Positions 43,240 through 52,200 of a DNA stretch of 64,000 bases are shown here, piece by piece. The DNA comes from Pedobacter schmidteae (lineage in GTDB: Bacteria > Bacteroidota > Bacteroidia > Sphingobacteriales > Sphingobacteriaceae), in the NCBI RefSeq assembly GCF_900564155.1, contig NZ_LS999839.1, positions 1,361,097-1,425,096 of the forward strand. Reading direction: 5' to 3'. The translations under genes were made by a program, and so were the position numbers. The first letter of the stretch is position 1; the number at the start of each line of letters is the position of its first letter. The notes below the pieces were generated by a model. That model saw only the letters and a program-made list of their open reading frames with translations, did no database searches and was not told the DNA's origin.

Positions 43240-46200
43240 ATGAATTTATACTCATATGCGAAAGTTTCCCGAAAGCCAAGGGGGCGACTGCGTAAAATCA
43301 TTATGGTAATGAAACTGATTTTTTTCATAATCACCATCGCTTGTGTGCAGGTATCTGCAATTGGATACGCGCAAAATGTAAGCATGAATCAAAAAGATGT
43401 AATGCTTACCAAAGTTTTTTCTAATATAGAAAATCAGACTGGCTATAGTTTCTTTTGGAAGAACGCTGATCTGACCAAAATAAAAATTGATGTAAAACTT
43501 CAGAATGTTTCTCTGGAAGAAGCGCTGAAAGAGATTTTTGATGGGTTGCCATTCACATATTCCATATCTAAAAAGTCAATTGTGGTGCAGGCAAAGGCTC
43601 CGTCTTTACTAGATAAAATTACGGAGGTCTTTAAAGACACAGATGTTCGTGGTGTGGTATCCGATGCGAAAGGTGAGCCCCTTCCGGGAGCTACAGTTGC
43701 GGTTAAAGATGGTAAGGCCAGAACCATTACAAATGCCCGTGGTGAGTTTATTCTAAAAAACGTTGCAGATGATGCTATTATCCAGGTTTCCTTTATGGGC
43801 TATGTAACTAAAGAGGTACCTGTTGGAAACCGGTTATTGGGCATTAGACTTGAATTAAGTAATTCCAAATTAGATGAAATTCAGGTGATGGCCTACGGAA
43901 AAACCAGCCGTCGTTTTTCTACAGGAAACATTACTACGGTTACAGCAGAGGAAATAGCAAAACAACCGGTGATGAATCCATTGCTGGCATTGGTGGGGAA
44001 AGTACCAGGAATGACCGTAACGCCTAATACAGGGTATGCAAGTGGCACCATTAAAGTAGAAATTCGTGGTCGGAGTACCCTAAGTTCGAACTATCCTTCC
44101 GACCCCTTATATATTATTGATGGAGTGCCCCTTACTTATCTGGATATCAGTGGGAATTCCAGTTATGAAGCCGGCTCTCCGGGTATTATTCAAAACGGGT
44201 CTTATACTGCCGGATGGGGGCAAAGCCCTTTATTTAACATTAATCCTGCCAATATATCAAGTATTGAAGTGTTAAAGGATGCGGATGCTACAGCAATTTA
44301 TGGTTCAAGGGGGGCGAATGGTGTGATTCTGATTACCACTAAAAAAGGGAAACCAGGAACTGGGGGCATATCGGCTAATGTTTCCCAGGGGGTTAATGTA
44401 GTTACCCGGTATTGGGATTTATTAAATACGAAAGATTATGTAAAAATGAGAAAAGAAGCATTTAAAAATGATGGGATAACACCTACCTTACTTAATGCAC
44501 CTGATCTTATTGCCTGGGATACCACCCGTTATACCAACTGGCAAAAGGAGTTATGGGGAAATACAGGGAAAATTACCAGGGTTAATTTGAGTATTGCCGG
44601 TGGGAACGAAAATACCCAGTTCAGTATTAGTCCTGGCTTTGGAAAAACAACGGACATTATGACCAATAGTGGATCGGATAGAAGTGCAAACCTGGCATTT
44701 AGCATCACTAATTCCGCTTTCAACAAAAAGTTAAAAACCAGTTTTCAGGGAGCTTATACTTTTACAGATGTTAATACCAATTCGACACCTTCGGTAGCTA
44801 CCCTGGCACCTAATGCACCTCCAATATTCGATAATATTGGACAGCTAAATTTTAAAGAATGGAATGAGGCGGGATTACCCGATTCCTATCCTTTTGGTTC
44901 GCTAAATGCTTTGACCTACTCCAAAACATCCTTGATGTTCGGCAGTTTGAATATTGGATATGAGTTATTTAACGGGCTTCAGCTGAGCAGTCTTTTTGGT
45001 TACAATATGAGCCACAATACTGCAGGAGGAACATCTCCGATTTCCTCACAAAATCCGGTAAACAACCCGACAGGTGGCATGATGGTGGGAACCAATGACA
45101 ACCAGAACTGGAACATTGAACCACAACTGAATTATGAACGAGCTATTGCGAAAGGTAATTTATCTGTGTTTCTGGGCGCAACATTTTCTGGGAGCGTTGC
45201 ATCTGGTCAGAACACGATGGGCTTTGGTTATGAGGATGACAACCTGCTAGGATCTATCGCACTTGCACCTTTTAAGATGATCAACGACACTTATGGGCAG
45301 TATAAATATGCTGCAGTATCGGGGCGAATTTCTTATAAATGGGACAATAAATATTTTGTTAATTTGAGTGGAAGAAGAGATGGGTCCTCACGTTTTGGTC
45401 CAGGAAAACGGTATGGAAATTTTGGTGCACTGGGGGTGGCGTGGATCGCGTCGGAGGAAAGCTGGGTTAAAAATGTACTGCCTTCATTTATGGGCTTTGT
45501 AAAATTCAGGGGAAGTTATGGGCTGACAGGCAGTGATGGTGTAGGCGACTACCAATATATTAGCCAATGGTCTAGCCAGCCAGGTGGCACACCCTTGTAT
45601 CCCTATGGAGGAATTACTCCTTTGGTAAGTTTGCATGCGGTAAACCCGGACTATCGTTGGCAGGTCAATAAAAAGCTGGAGCTTGCAGCCGAAATGGGGC
45701 TTTTTAGAGATAGAATAACGTTAAACATGATGTATTATAGGAACCGCTGTGGTAACCAGCTCACCTCTTACCCAACGCCTCTTTATACGGGATTTGGTGG
45801 TGTAACAGCCAATTGGCCTGCTACTGTGGAGAATAGTGGTTGGGAGTTTGTCTTAAGCAGCACCCTAATTGCCAAACCGGATTTTAACTGGGATTTAAGT
45901 CTGAATGGTGGATCCAATAAAAATATCCTGCAGAATTACCCTGACCTTGAATTGTCTCCTTATGCAACTCAGTATGTGATCGGTAAATCCGTAAACGATA
46001 AGTATCTTTTGCATTATATCGGAATTGATCCGATGACGGGTCAATATGCTTTTGAAGATCGCAACGGAGATGGTGTAATTAATTCAAATCCAACAGGAAA
46101 ACCAGGCCAGGGATACGACGATCGCTATATCGTGATCAACAGTGATCCGAAATTTAGTGGAAGTATGGAGAACAGGTTCAGATATAAAAATATAACGCTG

Positions 46201-46608
46201 AGTTTCTCTTTGTATTACAAAAATCAGATGGGTGTTAGCGCATTTCATGCTGGTATGCCTGCCGGAAATGTCGGAAATATACCAGTGGAAATTTTTGAAA
46301 ACCGTTGGCAGCAACCGGGACAACAGGCTAAATATGCAGCATTGACCACTACTTCGGGTGGGATGAATGGATTGGTAACGGGGTCTGATCTGTACTATAC
46401 CGATGCATCTTATCTGAGATTGCAGAATGTTTCATTTTATTATATAGTACCAGATAAGGTGTTGAAGAACAAGCAGCTTAGTTTTTCTTTAAATGCGCAA
46501 AACCTGTGGGTATTTACAAAATATAAAGGAATAGATCCTGATACACAGAACTTCATGTCAATGCCTTCTCCAAAAATTATTACCGCTGGACTTAACCTTT
46601 CATTTTAA
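43240..46608 (+). CDS. SusC/RagA-type TonB-linked outer membrane protein with STN signalling domain
   Basis: A 1122-residue outer membrane channel. The long N-terminus precedes a signal peptide (LIFFIITIACVQVSAIGYAQ). Residues about 50-115 form the STN domain (VMLTKVFSNIENQTGYSFFW, LQNVSLEEALKEIFDGLPFTYSI), which meets the FecR-type protein and makes this SusC a sensor. A carboxypeptidase-like domain follows (VRGVVSDAKGEPLPGATVAVKD), then LDEIQVMAYGKTSRR, the plug with EVLKDADATAIYGSRGANGVILITT and a barrel ending IITAGLNLSF. It is controlled by the sigma/FecR pair just upstream and followed by SusD (3-bp gap). Its ligand is unknown; it belongs with the ABC/MutS/M16 block by position. Confidence 0.95.
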   Translation: MNLYSYAKVSRKPRGRLRKIIMVMKLIFFIITIACVQVSAIGYAQNVSMNQKDVMLTKVFSNIENQTGYSFFWKNADLTKIKIDVKLQNVSLEEALKEIFDGLPFTYSISKKSIVVQAKAPSLLDKITEVFKDTDVRGVVSDAKGEPLPGATVAVKDGKARTITNARGEFILKNVADDAIIQVSFMGYVTKEVPVGNRLLGIRLELSNSKLDEIQVMAYGKTSRRFSTGNITTVTAEEIAKQPVMNPLLALVGKVPGMTVTPNTGYASGTIKVEIRGRSTLSSNYPSDPLYIIDGVPLTYLDISGNSSYEAGSPGIIQNGSYTAGWGQSPLFNINPANISSIEVLKDADATAIYGSRGANGVILITTKKGKPGTGGISANVSQGVNVVTRYWDLLNTKDYVKMRKEAFKNDGITPTLLNAPDLIAWDTTRYTNWQKELWGNTGKITRVNLSIAGGNENTQFSISPGFGKTTDIMTNSGSDRSANLAFSITNSAFNKKLKTSFQGAYTFTDVNTNSTPSVATLAPNAPPIFDNIGQLNFKEWNEAGLPDSYPFGSLNALTYSKTSLMFGSLNIGYELFNGLQLSSLFGYNMSHNTAGGTSPISSQNPVNNPTGGMMVGTNDNQNWNIEPQLNYERAIAKGNLSVFLGATFSGSVASGQNTMGFGYEDDNLLGSIALAPFKMINDTYGQYKYAAVSGRISYKWDNKYFVNLSGRRDGSSRFGPGKRYGNFGALGVAWIASEESWVKNVLPSFMGFVKFRGSYGLTGSDGVGDYQYISQWSSQPGGTPLYPYGGITPLVSLHAVNPDYRWQVNKKLELAAEMGLFRDRITLNMMYYRNRCGNQLTSYPTPLYTGFGGVTANWPATVENSGWEFVLSSTLIAKPDFNWDLSLNGGSNKNILQNYPDLELSPYATQYVIGKSVNDKYLLHYIGIDPMTGQYAFEDRNGDGVINSNPTGKPGQGYDDRYIVINSDPKFSGSMENRFRYKNITLSFSLYYKNQMGVSAFHAGMPAGNVGNIPVEIFENRWQQPGQQAKYAALTTTSGGMNGLVTGSDLYYTDASYLRLQNVSFYYIVPDKVLKNKQLSFSLNAQNLWVFTKYKGIDPDTQNFMSMPSPKIITAGLNLSF

Positions 46609-46611
46609 ATC

Positions 46612-48057
46612 ATGATTATGTTTAACTATCATACAATCAAAGTGTTGCTGTTTGTGTCAGTCTTTTTATTGGTTTCCTGTAATAAACTCCTTGAGATTCC
46701 CGAGCCTAAAAATAGCCTTACTACCGAAAAAGTATTTAACAATGAGGCACAAGCGAAGGGGGCAATGGCCGGAGTACTTACACAAATGATCAATGTCAGC
46801 GCATTTAGTTCTTTTAGTGCCGGTCTTACTAATCAGCTGGCCATGGCATCGTCCGACGAATTAGGAGTAGTATTAAATCCAACAGATAACTATTATAGAA
46901 ATGCCCTCACTGCTCAGGACAGCCAGAGTAACGGGATTTGGAATACTGCTTATCAATCCATATATGGAGCCAATGGTATGATAGAAGGTATTGCTGAATC
47001 AAAATCGCCGTTATTGGGCGAACGGCTTAGAAAAGAACTGACGGCAGAGGCTAAGTTTATCCGTGCTTTTTGTTATTTCTATCTTGTCAATACCTATGGG
47101 GATGTTCCGTTGGTTTTGACCATTAACCTGGCAAAAAATACAAATATAGAGCGTAAGGCAATTAGTGAAGTATACCAACAGATCATCAATGACCTTAAAG
47201 AAGCGGCAGATGCATTACCGGCTGATTATGCTGCAGGTAACGGCGAAAGGATCAGGGCTAATAAGTGGGCCGCAAAAGCCTTATTGGCCAGGGTTTATCT
47301 GTATACCGGCGATAATGGGAAAGCCTTTGCAGAAGCATCGGACGTAATTAACCAGACTAGTCTTTATCAGTTGGAGATGACTGATCTGAACAAGGTATTT
47401 TTGAAAAATAGTTCGGAAACAATCTGGCAATTGCAGCAAAGCACGCAAATAGATTTTTCTGGGAATGCTATTCCGGAGTCTGTTTATCTAATGCCAAATC
47501 CACTACATACGGGGACGTCTAGTGACCTTTCTGCCAGTTTGCTTAACGCCTTTGACGAAGGGGATCTTCGCAAAGCTGCCTGGATAGACAGTACAGATTT
47601 CGTTTCGGGAGGTAATATGATCCATTCGAGATTTATTTATAAATATAAAACAGGTCGGCATAATAAAGTTGTTAACGCTGCTGCCTCCGAGTACTATATG
47701 GTATTGAGACTTGCTGAAATGTATTTGATAAGAGGTGAGGCAAGCGTATTGAATGGGGCTATCAGCGCTGGTATTGAGGATATCAACGTTTTACGCCAAC
47801 GTGCCAATGTAGACCTTTTGCCTTTAACATTGGGAAGAGAAGCAGCTCTGACCGCTGTTGCGAAGGAAAGGCAGGCGGAACTTTTTGGGGAGTGGGGACA
47901 TCGTTGGTTTGATCTGAAAAGAACAGGAAAAGCAGAAGCCGTACTTTCTGCAATTCCGGCCAAGCAGCCCTGGAGAGGAAATTATCAATTGTTATATCCT
48001 ATTCCAAAAATTGAACTGGAAAGAAATCATTTTCTTAAACAAAACCCAAATTATTAG
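46612..48057 (+). CDS. SusD/RagB-type outer membrane lipoprotein of the FecI/FecR locus
   Basis: Partner of the STN-SusC, 481 residues, starting 3 bp after its stop. ATG codons at 46612 and 46618 are both possible. The lipobox is LFVSVFLLVSCNKLLEIPEPKNSLT, with the KLLEIPxPxN opening of SusD proteins. Typical helices follow: AEAKFIRAFCYFYLVNTYGDVPLV, YYMVLRLAEMYLIRGEASV, KERQAELFGEWGHRWFDLKRTG, and the C-terminal LLYPIPKIELERNHFLKQNPNY. The protein is shorter than the SusD proteins of the catabolic run, which suggests a different, perhaps smaller or peptide-like ligand (inference). A DUF4397-like lipoprotein follows 23 bp later. Confidence 0.94.
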   Translation: MIMFNYHTIKVLLFVSVFLLVSCNKLLEIPEPKNSLTTEKVFNNEAQAKGAMAGVLTQMINVSAFSSFSAGLTNQLAMASSDELGVVLNPTDNYYRNALTAQDSQSNGIWNTAYQSIYGANGMIEGIAESKSPLLGERLRKELTAEAKFIRAFCYFYLVNTYGDVPLVLTINLAKNTNIERKAISEVYQQIINDLKEAADALPADYAAGNGERIRANKWAAKALLARVYLYTGDNGKAFAEASDVINQTSLYQLEMTDLNKVFLKNSSETIWQLQQSTQIDFSGNAIPESVYLMPNPLHTGTSSDLSASLLNAFDEGDLRKAAWIDSTDFVSGGNMIHSRFIYKYKTGRHNKVVNAAASEYYMVLRLAEMYLIRGEASVLNGAISAGIEDINVLRQRANVDLLPLTLGREAALTAVAKERQAELFGEWGHRWFDLKRTGKAEAVLSAIPAKQPWRGNYQLLYPIPKIELERNHFLKQNPNY

Positions 48058-48080
48058 AAACAGCCTTATCATCAAACGTC

Positions 48081-48839
48081 ATGAAAAAACTGATATTCAT
48101 ATATATCCAGGCCACTTTATTGTTACTGCTGGCGGTTTCCTGTAGAAAAGAACTGAGTGTGGAAGCAACAGCTTCATTGACCATTGTAAATGCGATACCG
48201 GGTTCAGGGAATCTGGTGGCCAATCTTAATACCAACTATACCGTTAGCGGTGGTTATGCTAGCGGAATATATGTCAAATACCGGACCTATGTGCCTGACA
48301 ACCATCTTACTATTCAGGCAAAGCAGCAGCCTTTACTGATTTATAAAACTCCGGCAGTTAATGCGCAGGATAAGCCCTTTTATCAGCTTACCCTTAACCC
48401 TACAGTTGGCGAGGCCAGCACGTTATTTCTTTTTGGAACGTTAGAACATCCGGAAAAACTGCTGGTCACAAAAATGCCTCCATATCATGCTGCAGCTGAT
48501 AGTTTGTTTGGCCTACGTATCATCAATTTGGCTGCGGCCAAAACCCCGGTGCGTATTCGGATTTCAGGTGAAGGAACAAGTTTGTCGGTTAGCAACCTCA
48601 CTTATCAGGCTGTTACCGATTATTTGACTGTAAATGCCAATATCAAAGTAGGCGATGTGCTTATCGAAATTTTTGACCAGATATCGGGAGTACTTTTAAA
48701 AACATATACGCTGAAGGATGTAGGCACGACCACCCAGGAAAAAAATCTGTGGCGTTACCGGAATTATACCCTGGTTTGGGGGGCAGAAGATACCAACAGT
48801 ACACTTGTAACAGATCCTTTTCTAATTCAGGATTTTTAG
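48081..48839 (+). CDS. DUF4397-like surface lipoprotein
   Basis: A 252-residue predicted lipoprotein (signal LLLLLAVSCRKE). Two beta-sandwich-like segments are seen: SLTIVNAIPGSGNLVANLNT (about residues 33-52) and FGLRIINLAAAKTPVRIRIS (about 147-168). The NAxPGS and RIINLAA strands, about 115 residues apart, are the pattern of DUF4397 (Ig-like). It probably sits with SusC/SusD on the outer membrane as an accessory. The family has no known function. The ABC gene follows 115 bp later; I saw no strong terminator in that gap, so the genes may be read through, though a separate promoter is possible. Confidence 0.65.
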   Translation: MKKLIFIYIQATLLLLLAVSCRKELSVEATASLTIVNAIPGSGNLVANLNTNYTVSGGYASGIYVKYRTYVPDNHLTIQAKQQPLLIYKTPAVNAQDKPFYQLTLNPTVGEASTLFLFGTLEHPEKLLVTKMPPYHAAADSLFGLRIINLAAAKTPVRIRISGEGTSLSVSNLTYQAVTDYLTVNANIKVGDVLIEIFDQISGVLLKTYTLKDVGTTTQEKNLWRYRNYTLVWGAEDTNSTLVTDPFLIQDF

Positions 48840-48954
48840 CGAAAAAACGATTTTCCTGATTGCCATTTGCTTTGCTGGTTTGCAGCAAGGGTAGTAGGCT
48901 ACAGTCTTTTTTTAACCCATTTTAACACATAAAATATCTAATTCAATAAAAAAT

Positions 48955-49878
48955 ATGGAACCAATTGTTCGTATCAGCGGACTGTCGCATCGTTACAGTA
49001 CCAGCTGGGCTATCAGAGACATCAATATTGACATCCCACGGAGTGGCATCGTAGGATTGCTGGGCTCCAATGGCGCAGGAAAATCCACTACTATGAATAT
49101 TCTATGTGGTGTACTGACACCAACAACGGGATCAGTGGTCATCAATGGTATTGATCTGAGTAAAGAACCAGAGCGGGCGAAGCAGGAAATTGGATTTTTA
49201 CCACAAACGCCACCCTTGTACATGGATTTAACTGTAGATGAATATCTGGTACATACCGCTATTTTGCGTTCGGTAGAAAAAAAGCAATTGAAGCGGGCAC
49301 TCGAAGACGTAAAAGAACGTTGTGGCCTCACACACATCAGCAAAAGGCTGATTAAGAATCTGTCCGGGGGGTATAAACAACGGGTGGGTATTGCTCAGGC
49401 CATTATTCACCAACCCAAACTTGTAGTGTTTGACGAGCCAACCAATGGTCTTGATCCAAATCAAATTATTGAAGTGCGCGGTTTGATTAAAGATATTGCT
49501 ACCGAACGGGCAGTGATACTCTCTACCCATATTCTAACTGAGGTACAATACCTGTGCAAGGATATCGTAATGATTGAAAACGGAAGGATTGTGTTTGCCG
49601 ACACCATGGAAGCTTTCGACAATTATATCGCTCCACATAGTATGATGGTTGTGATGGAAAATGCACCTCCTACAGAAACCTTGCTCAGAATAGAAGGGGT
49701 GATAAGAGTAGAAACACTGACCGAAAGACAATTTCGAATTTACTTTAACGGCGATCGAAGTATTTCTGAGATGGTTGTCCTGGAAAGTGCAAAACAAGGT
49801 TGGCGGTTGCGCGAGCTGAATATGGAAAAGAACTCTTTAGATGAAACTTTTGCCCAATTATCCAGAATCTCTAATTAG
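48955..49878 (+). CDS. ABC transporter ATP-binding protein (GldA/CcmA-like)
   Basis: A 307-residue ABC ATPase. Walker A GSNGAGKST is at residues 37-45 (Lys43); the Q-loop is in GFLPQTPPLYMDLTVDEYL, the signature is LSGGYKQRVGIAQAI, Walker B is KLVVFDEPTNGLDPNQ and the H-loop His lies in ILSTHILTEVQ. The C-terminal about 85 residues are an extra domain found in exporters and gliding-type GldA proteins. It is the only ATPase next to two permease-GldG fusion proteins (49894 and 57666), so it probably powers both, perhaps as a heterodimer of permeases. Gene order ATPase-permease fusion with a 15-bp gap supports one transporter. Substrate unknown. Confidence 0.94.
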   Translation: MEPIVRISGLSHRYSTSWAIRDINIDIPRSGIVGLLGSNGAGKSTTMNILCGVLTPTTGSVVINGIDLSKEPERAKQEIGFLPQTPPLYMDLTVDEYLVHTAILRSVEKKQLKRALEDVKERCGLTHISKRLIKNLSGGYKQRVGIAQAIIHQPKLVVFDEPTNGLDPNQIIEVRGLIKDIATERAVILSTHILTEVQYLCKDIVMIENGRIVFADTMEAFDNYIAPHSMMVVMENAPPTETLLRIEGVIRVETLTERQFRIYFNGDRSISEMVVLESAKQGWRLRELNMEKNSLDETFAQLSRISN

Positions 49879-49893
49879 AATTATTCCATAGAA

Positions 49894-52200
49894 ATGAAAA
49901 AAATAATACAAATAGCCAAACTGGAGCTCGGTCTGCTATTTTATTCGCCCATTGCCTGGTTGCTCATCATGATATTCTTTGTACAGATGGCCATCGATTT
50001 TGTATCAGCAGTGAGGATCATCCAGTTTTTGGGAAAATTTGGCGTCGAATTCCCTTTCGTGACAGATGCCTTGTACACCACAAGCTCGGGCAAAACACAT
50101 GGGGTTTATTTCCTGATCCTCAAAAGTTTGTACCTGTATACACCACTAATCACCATGGGTATCATCAGCCGGGAAACCAGCAGCGGGAGTATCAAACTAC
50201 TTTACTCGTCACCTGTCAAAATTAGTCAGATCATTTATGGAAAATTTCTGTCATTGCTGACTTTTAATTTAGTAATTATTGGTTTAACAGGGCTTTTCCT
50301 TGTTTTTGGACCATTCTTTATTGAAAATTTTGATTATCCTCATCCCTTAGTAGCCTTATTATGCTGTTTTCTGTTGCTAAGTGCCTATTCGGCGATCGGG
50401 ATTTTTATGTCCAGTTTAACCTCTTACCAGGTGGTGGCGGCCATCAGCACATTTCTGGCCCTGGCATTTCTGAATTACATAGGCAGTTTTGGTCGAGGGA
50501 TCGATTATATACGTGACCTGACTTATAGTTTATCTATGCCAAGCCGTGCCAATCGTATGGTTGGGGGGCTATTGAATAGCAGAGATGTCATTTACTATCT
50601 GGTTATTTCAGGCATTTTTCTGGCACTAACCATTGCCAGGCTTGAAATGGCCAGAACGTCCAGATCATTTATGTACCAGCTTGGACGCTATTTAGTGATT
50701 GTGACTGTCGGTTTATCTGTTGCCTACATCAGTTCCAGACAACTGTTGATTGTTTATTATGATGCTACAGAAACGAAAAAGAATACCATTGTTAAGGCCA
50801 GTCAGAACATATTGAAAGATATGGGCAATGATCCGGTTGAAATGACCGAATACATCAACGTAATGGACGGAAGTTACAGTGAAGGGGACCCCGTTAACCG
50901 TTTAGGTGATTTAGCTCGTTGGGAGCCTTATTTACGGTTCAAGTCGAACATTAAATTGAGATGGGTATATTATTATGATAATGTTCCTGGTCTCTGGGAT
51001 TATCCGGCCAATCAGGGGAAAAGTCTGAAGACACTTTTTAAGGAGCGGATAAAGAGTATGGAATTGGATACGGCTGATTTTATGGCTCCGGAAGAAGTTC
51101 GGAAAATGGTGGACCTGAGCGGTGAAGAGGGACGTTTGGTGATGCAACTGAAATACAAGGATAAGGCAGCTTTTCTTAGAACATTTAACGACGGCAAAGG
51201 GATCTGGCCAGAAGAGGCTGAGATCTCGGCAGCACTTAAACGTTTGATTGTGACGCCACCTAAAATTGTTTTTGCAACGGATGGGTATCAGCGTAGTGTA
51301 GACAAAGTGGGCGACCGGGATTATAAAATGTTGATGAATGTAAAAGGTGCACGGTCGTCGCTGATTAATCAGGGATTTGATATAGATAGTGTTTCGCTGG
51401 AGCATCAGGAAATTCCCGGTGGAATAGCGGCATTGGTAATTGGTGACCCCAAGGTGGCTTATAGCGAGGTTGCACTAGCTAAACTCCGGAGTTATATACA
51501 GGCGGGAGGAAACCTGATGATTGCTGGCGAGCCTGGTAAACAAGGTGTGGTAAATCCATTATTGGATGCATTGGGTATAAAAATGATGGACGGAACGCTT
51601 GTTCAGCGGAGCAGGGATTATTCCTATGGGCTGGTTACACCGCTAATGACAAAAGCTGCAGTAGAGATGAGTCCTGCATTGACCAAGCCTCAGCAGGATA
51701 AACTTCCGATTACGATGCCTGGTGCCGCGGCATTAAGTTATGAAGTTAAAGGTGGTTTTAAGGCTGCAGGTATTTTGATGACAGATGCAAGGAAAAGCTG
51801 GATAAAAAAAGGAGCATTTGTGCTGGACTCAGCGACACTTATTTTTGAAGCAAAAAATGGCGACCTGCAAGGTAGTTTTCCAGGTGCATTGACGCTGACA
51901 CGTAAAATAAATAATAAAGAACAGCGGGTCCTGGTAACTGGCGATGCCGATTTTTTTAGCAATAAGGAGTTAGGACGAAGCAACATGCAAACGGCCAATG
52001 GATCGTTGGCGATCTCTATTTTCAGTTGGTTCTCTAATGAGGCATTCCCAATAAATATGTCGCGCCCATCGCCGAAAGACAATAAGCTGGGGTTGAACAA
52101 GACCGGCGTTAAAATTGTGCAAATATTGTATTATGTGGTGATTCCAGCCACTATTGCCCTTTTGGGTATGGTGCTGCTCATCCGTAGAAAACGTAAATAA
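49894..52200 (+). CDS. ABC-2 permease fused to a GldG-like extracytoplasmic domain (copy 1)
   Basis: A 768-residue membrane protein. The first about 240 residues form an ABC-2 permease of about six helices (ISQIIYGKFLSLLTFNLVIIGLTGLFLVFG, YSAIGIFMSSLTSYQVVAAISTF). From a further helix at about residue 268 a large soluble part runs to about residue 735, with a GldG/ABC_transp_aux pattern (ILKDMGNDPVEMTEYINV, KRLIVTPPKIVFATDGYQRS, GDRDYKMLMNVKGARSSLINQGFDID, LRSYIQAGGNLMIAGEPGK). One last helix and a basic tail (MVLLIRRKRK) close it. In gliding bacteria GldF and GldG are separate proteins; here they are joined. It overlaps the MutS-like gene by one base (TAATG), a sign of coupled translation. 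Its close paralogue is at 57666. Confidence 0.88.
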   Translation: MKKIIQIAKLELGLLFYSPIAWLLIMIFFVQMAIDFVSAVRIIQFLGKFGVEFPFVTDALYTTSSGKTHGVYFLILKSLYLYTPLITMGIISRETSSGSIKLLYSSPVKISQIIYGKFLSLLTFNLVIIGLTGLFLVFGPFFIENFDYPHPLVALLCCFLLLSAYSAIGIFMSSLTSYQVVAAISTFLALAFLNYIGSFGRGIDYIRDLTYSLSMPSRANRMVGGLLNSRDVIYYLVISGIFLALTIARLEMARTSRSFMYQLGRYLVIVTVGLSVAYISSRQLLIVYYDATETKKNTIVKASQNILKDMGNDPVEMTEYINVMDGSYSEGDPVNRLGDLARWEPYLRFKSNIKLRWVYYYDNVPGLWDYPANQGKSLKTLFKERIKSMELDTADFMAPEEVRKMVDLSGEEGRLVMQLKYKDKAAFLRTFNDGKGIWPEEAEISAALKRLIVTPPKIVFATDGYQRSVDKVGDRDYKMLMNVKGARSSLINQGFDIDSVSLEHQEIPGGIAALVIGDPKVAYSEVALAKLRSYIQAGGNLMIAGEPGKQGVVNPLLDALGIKMMDGTLVQRSRDYSYGLVTPLMTKAAVEMSPALTKPQQDKLPITMPGAAALSYEVKGGFKAAGILMTDARKSWIKKGAFVLDSATLIFEAKNGDLQGSFPGALTLTRKINNKEQRVLVTGDADFFSNKELGRSNMQTANGSLAISIFSWFSNEAFPINMSRPSPKDNKLGLNKTGVKIVQILYYVVIPATIALLGMVLLIRRKRK

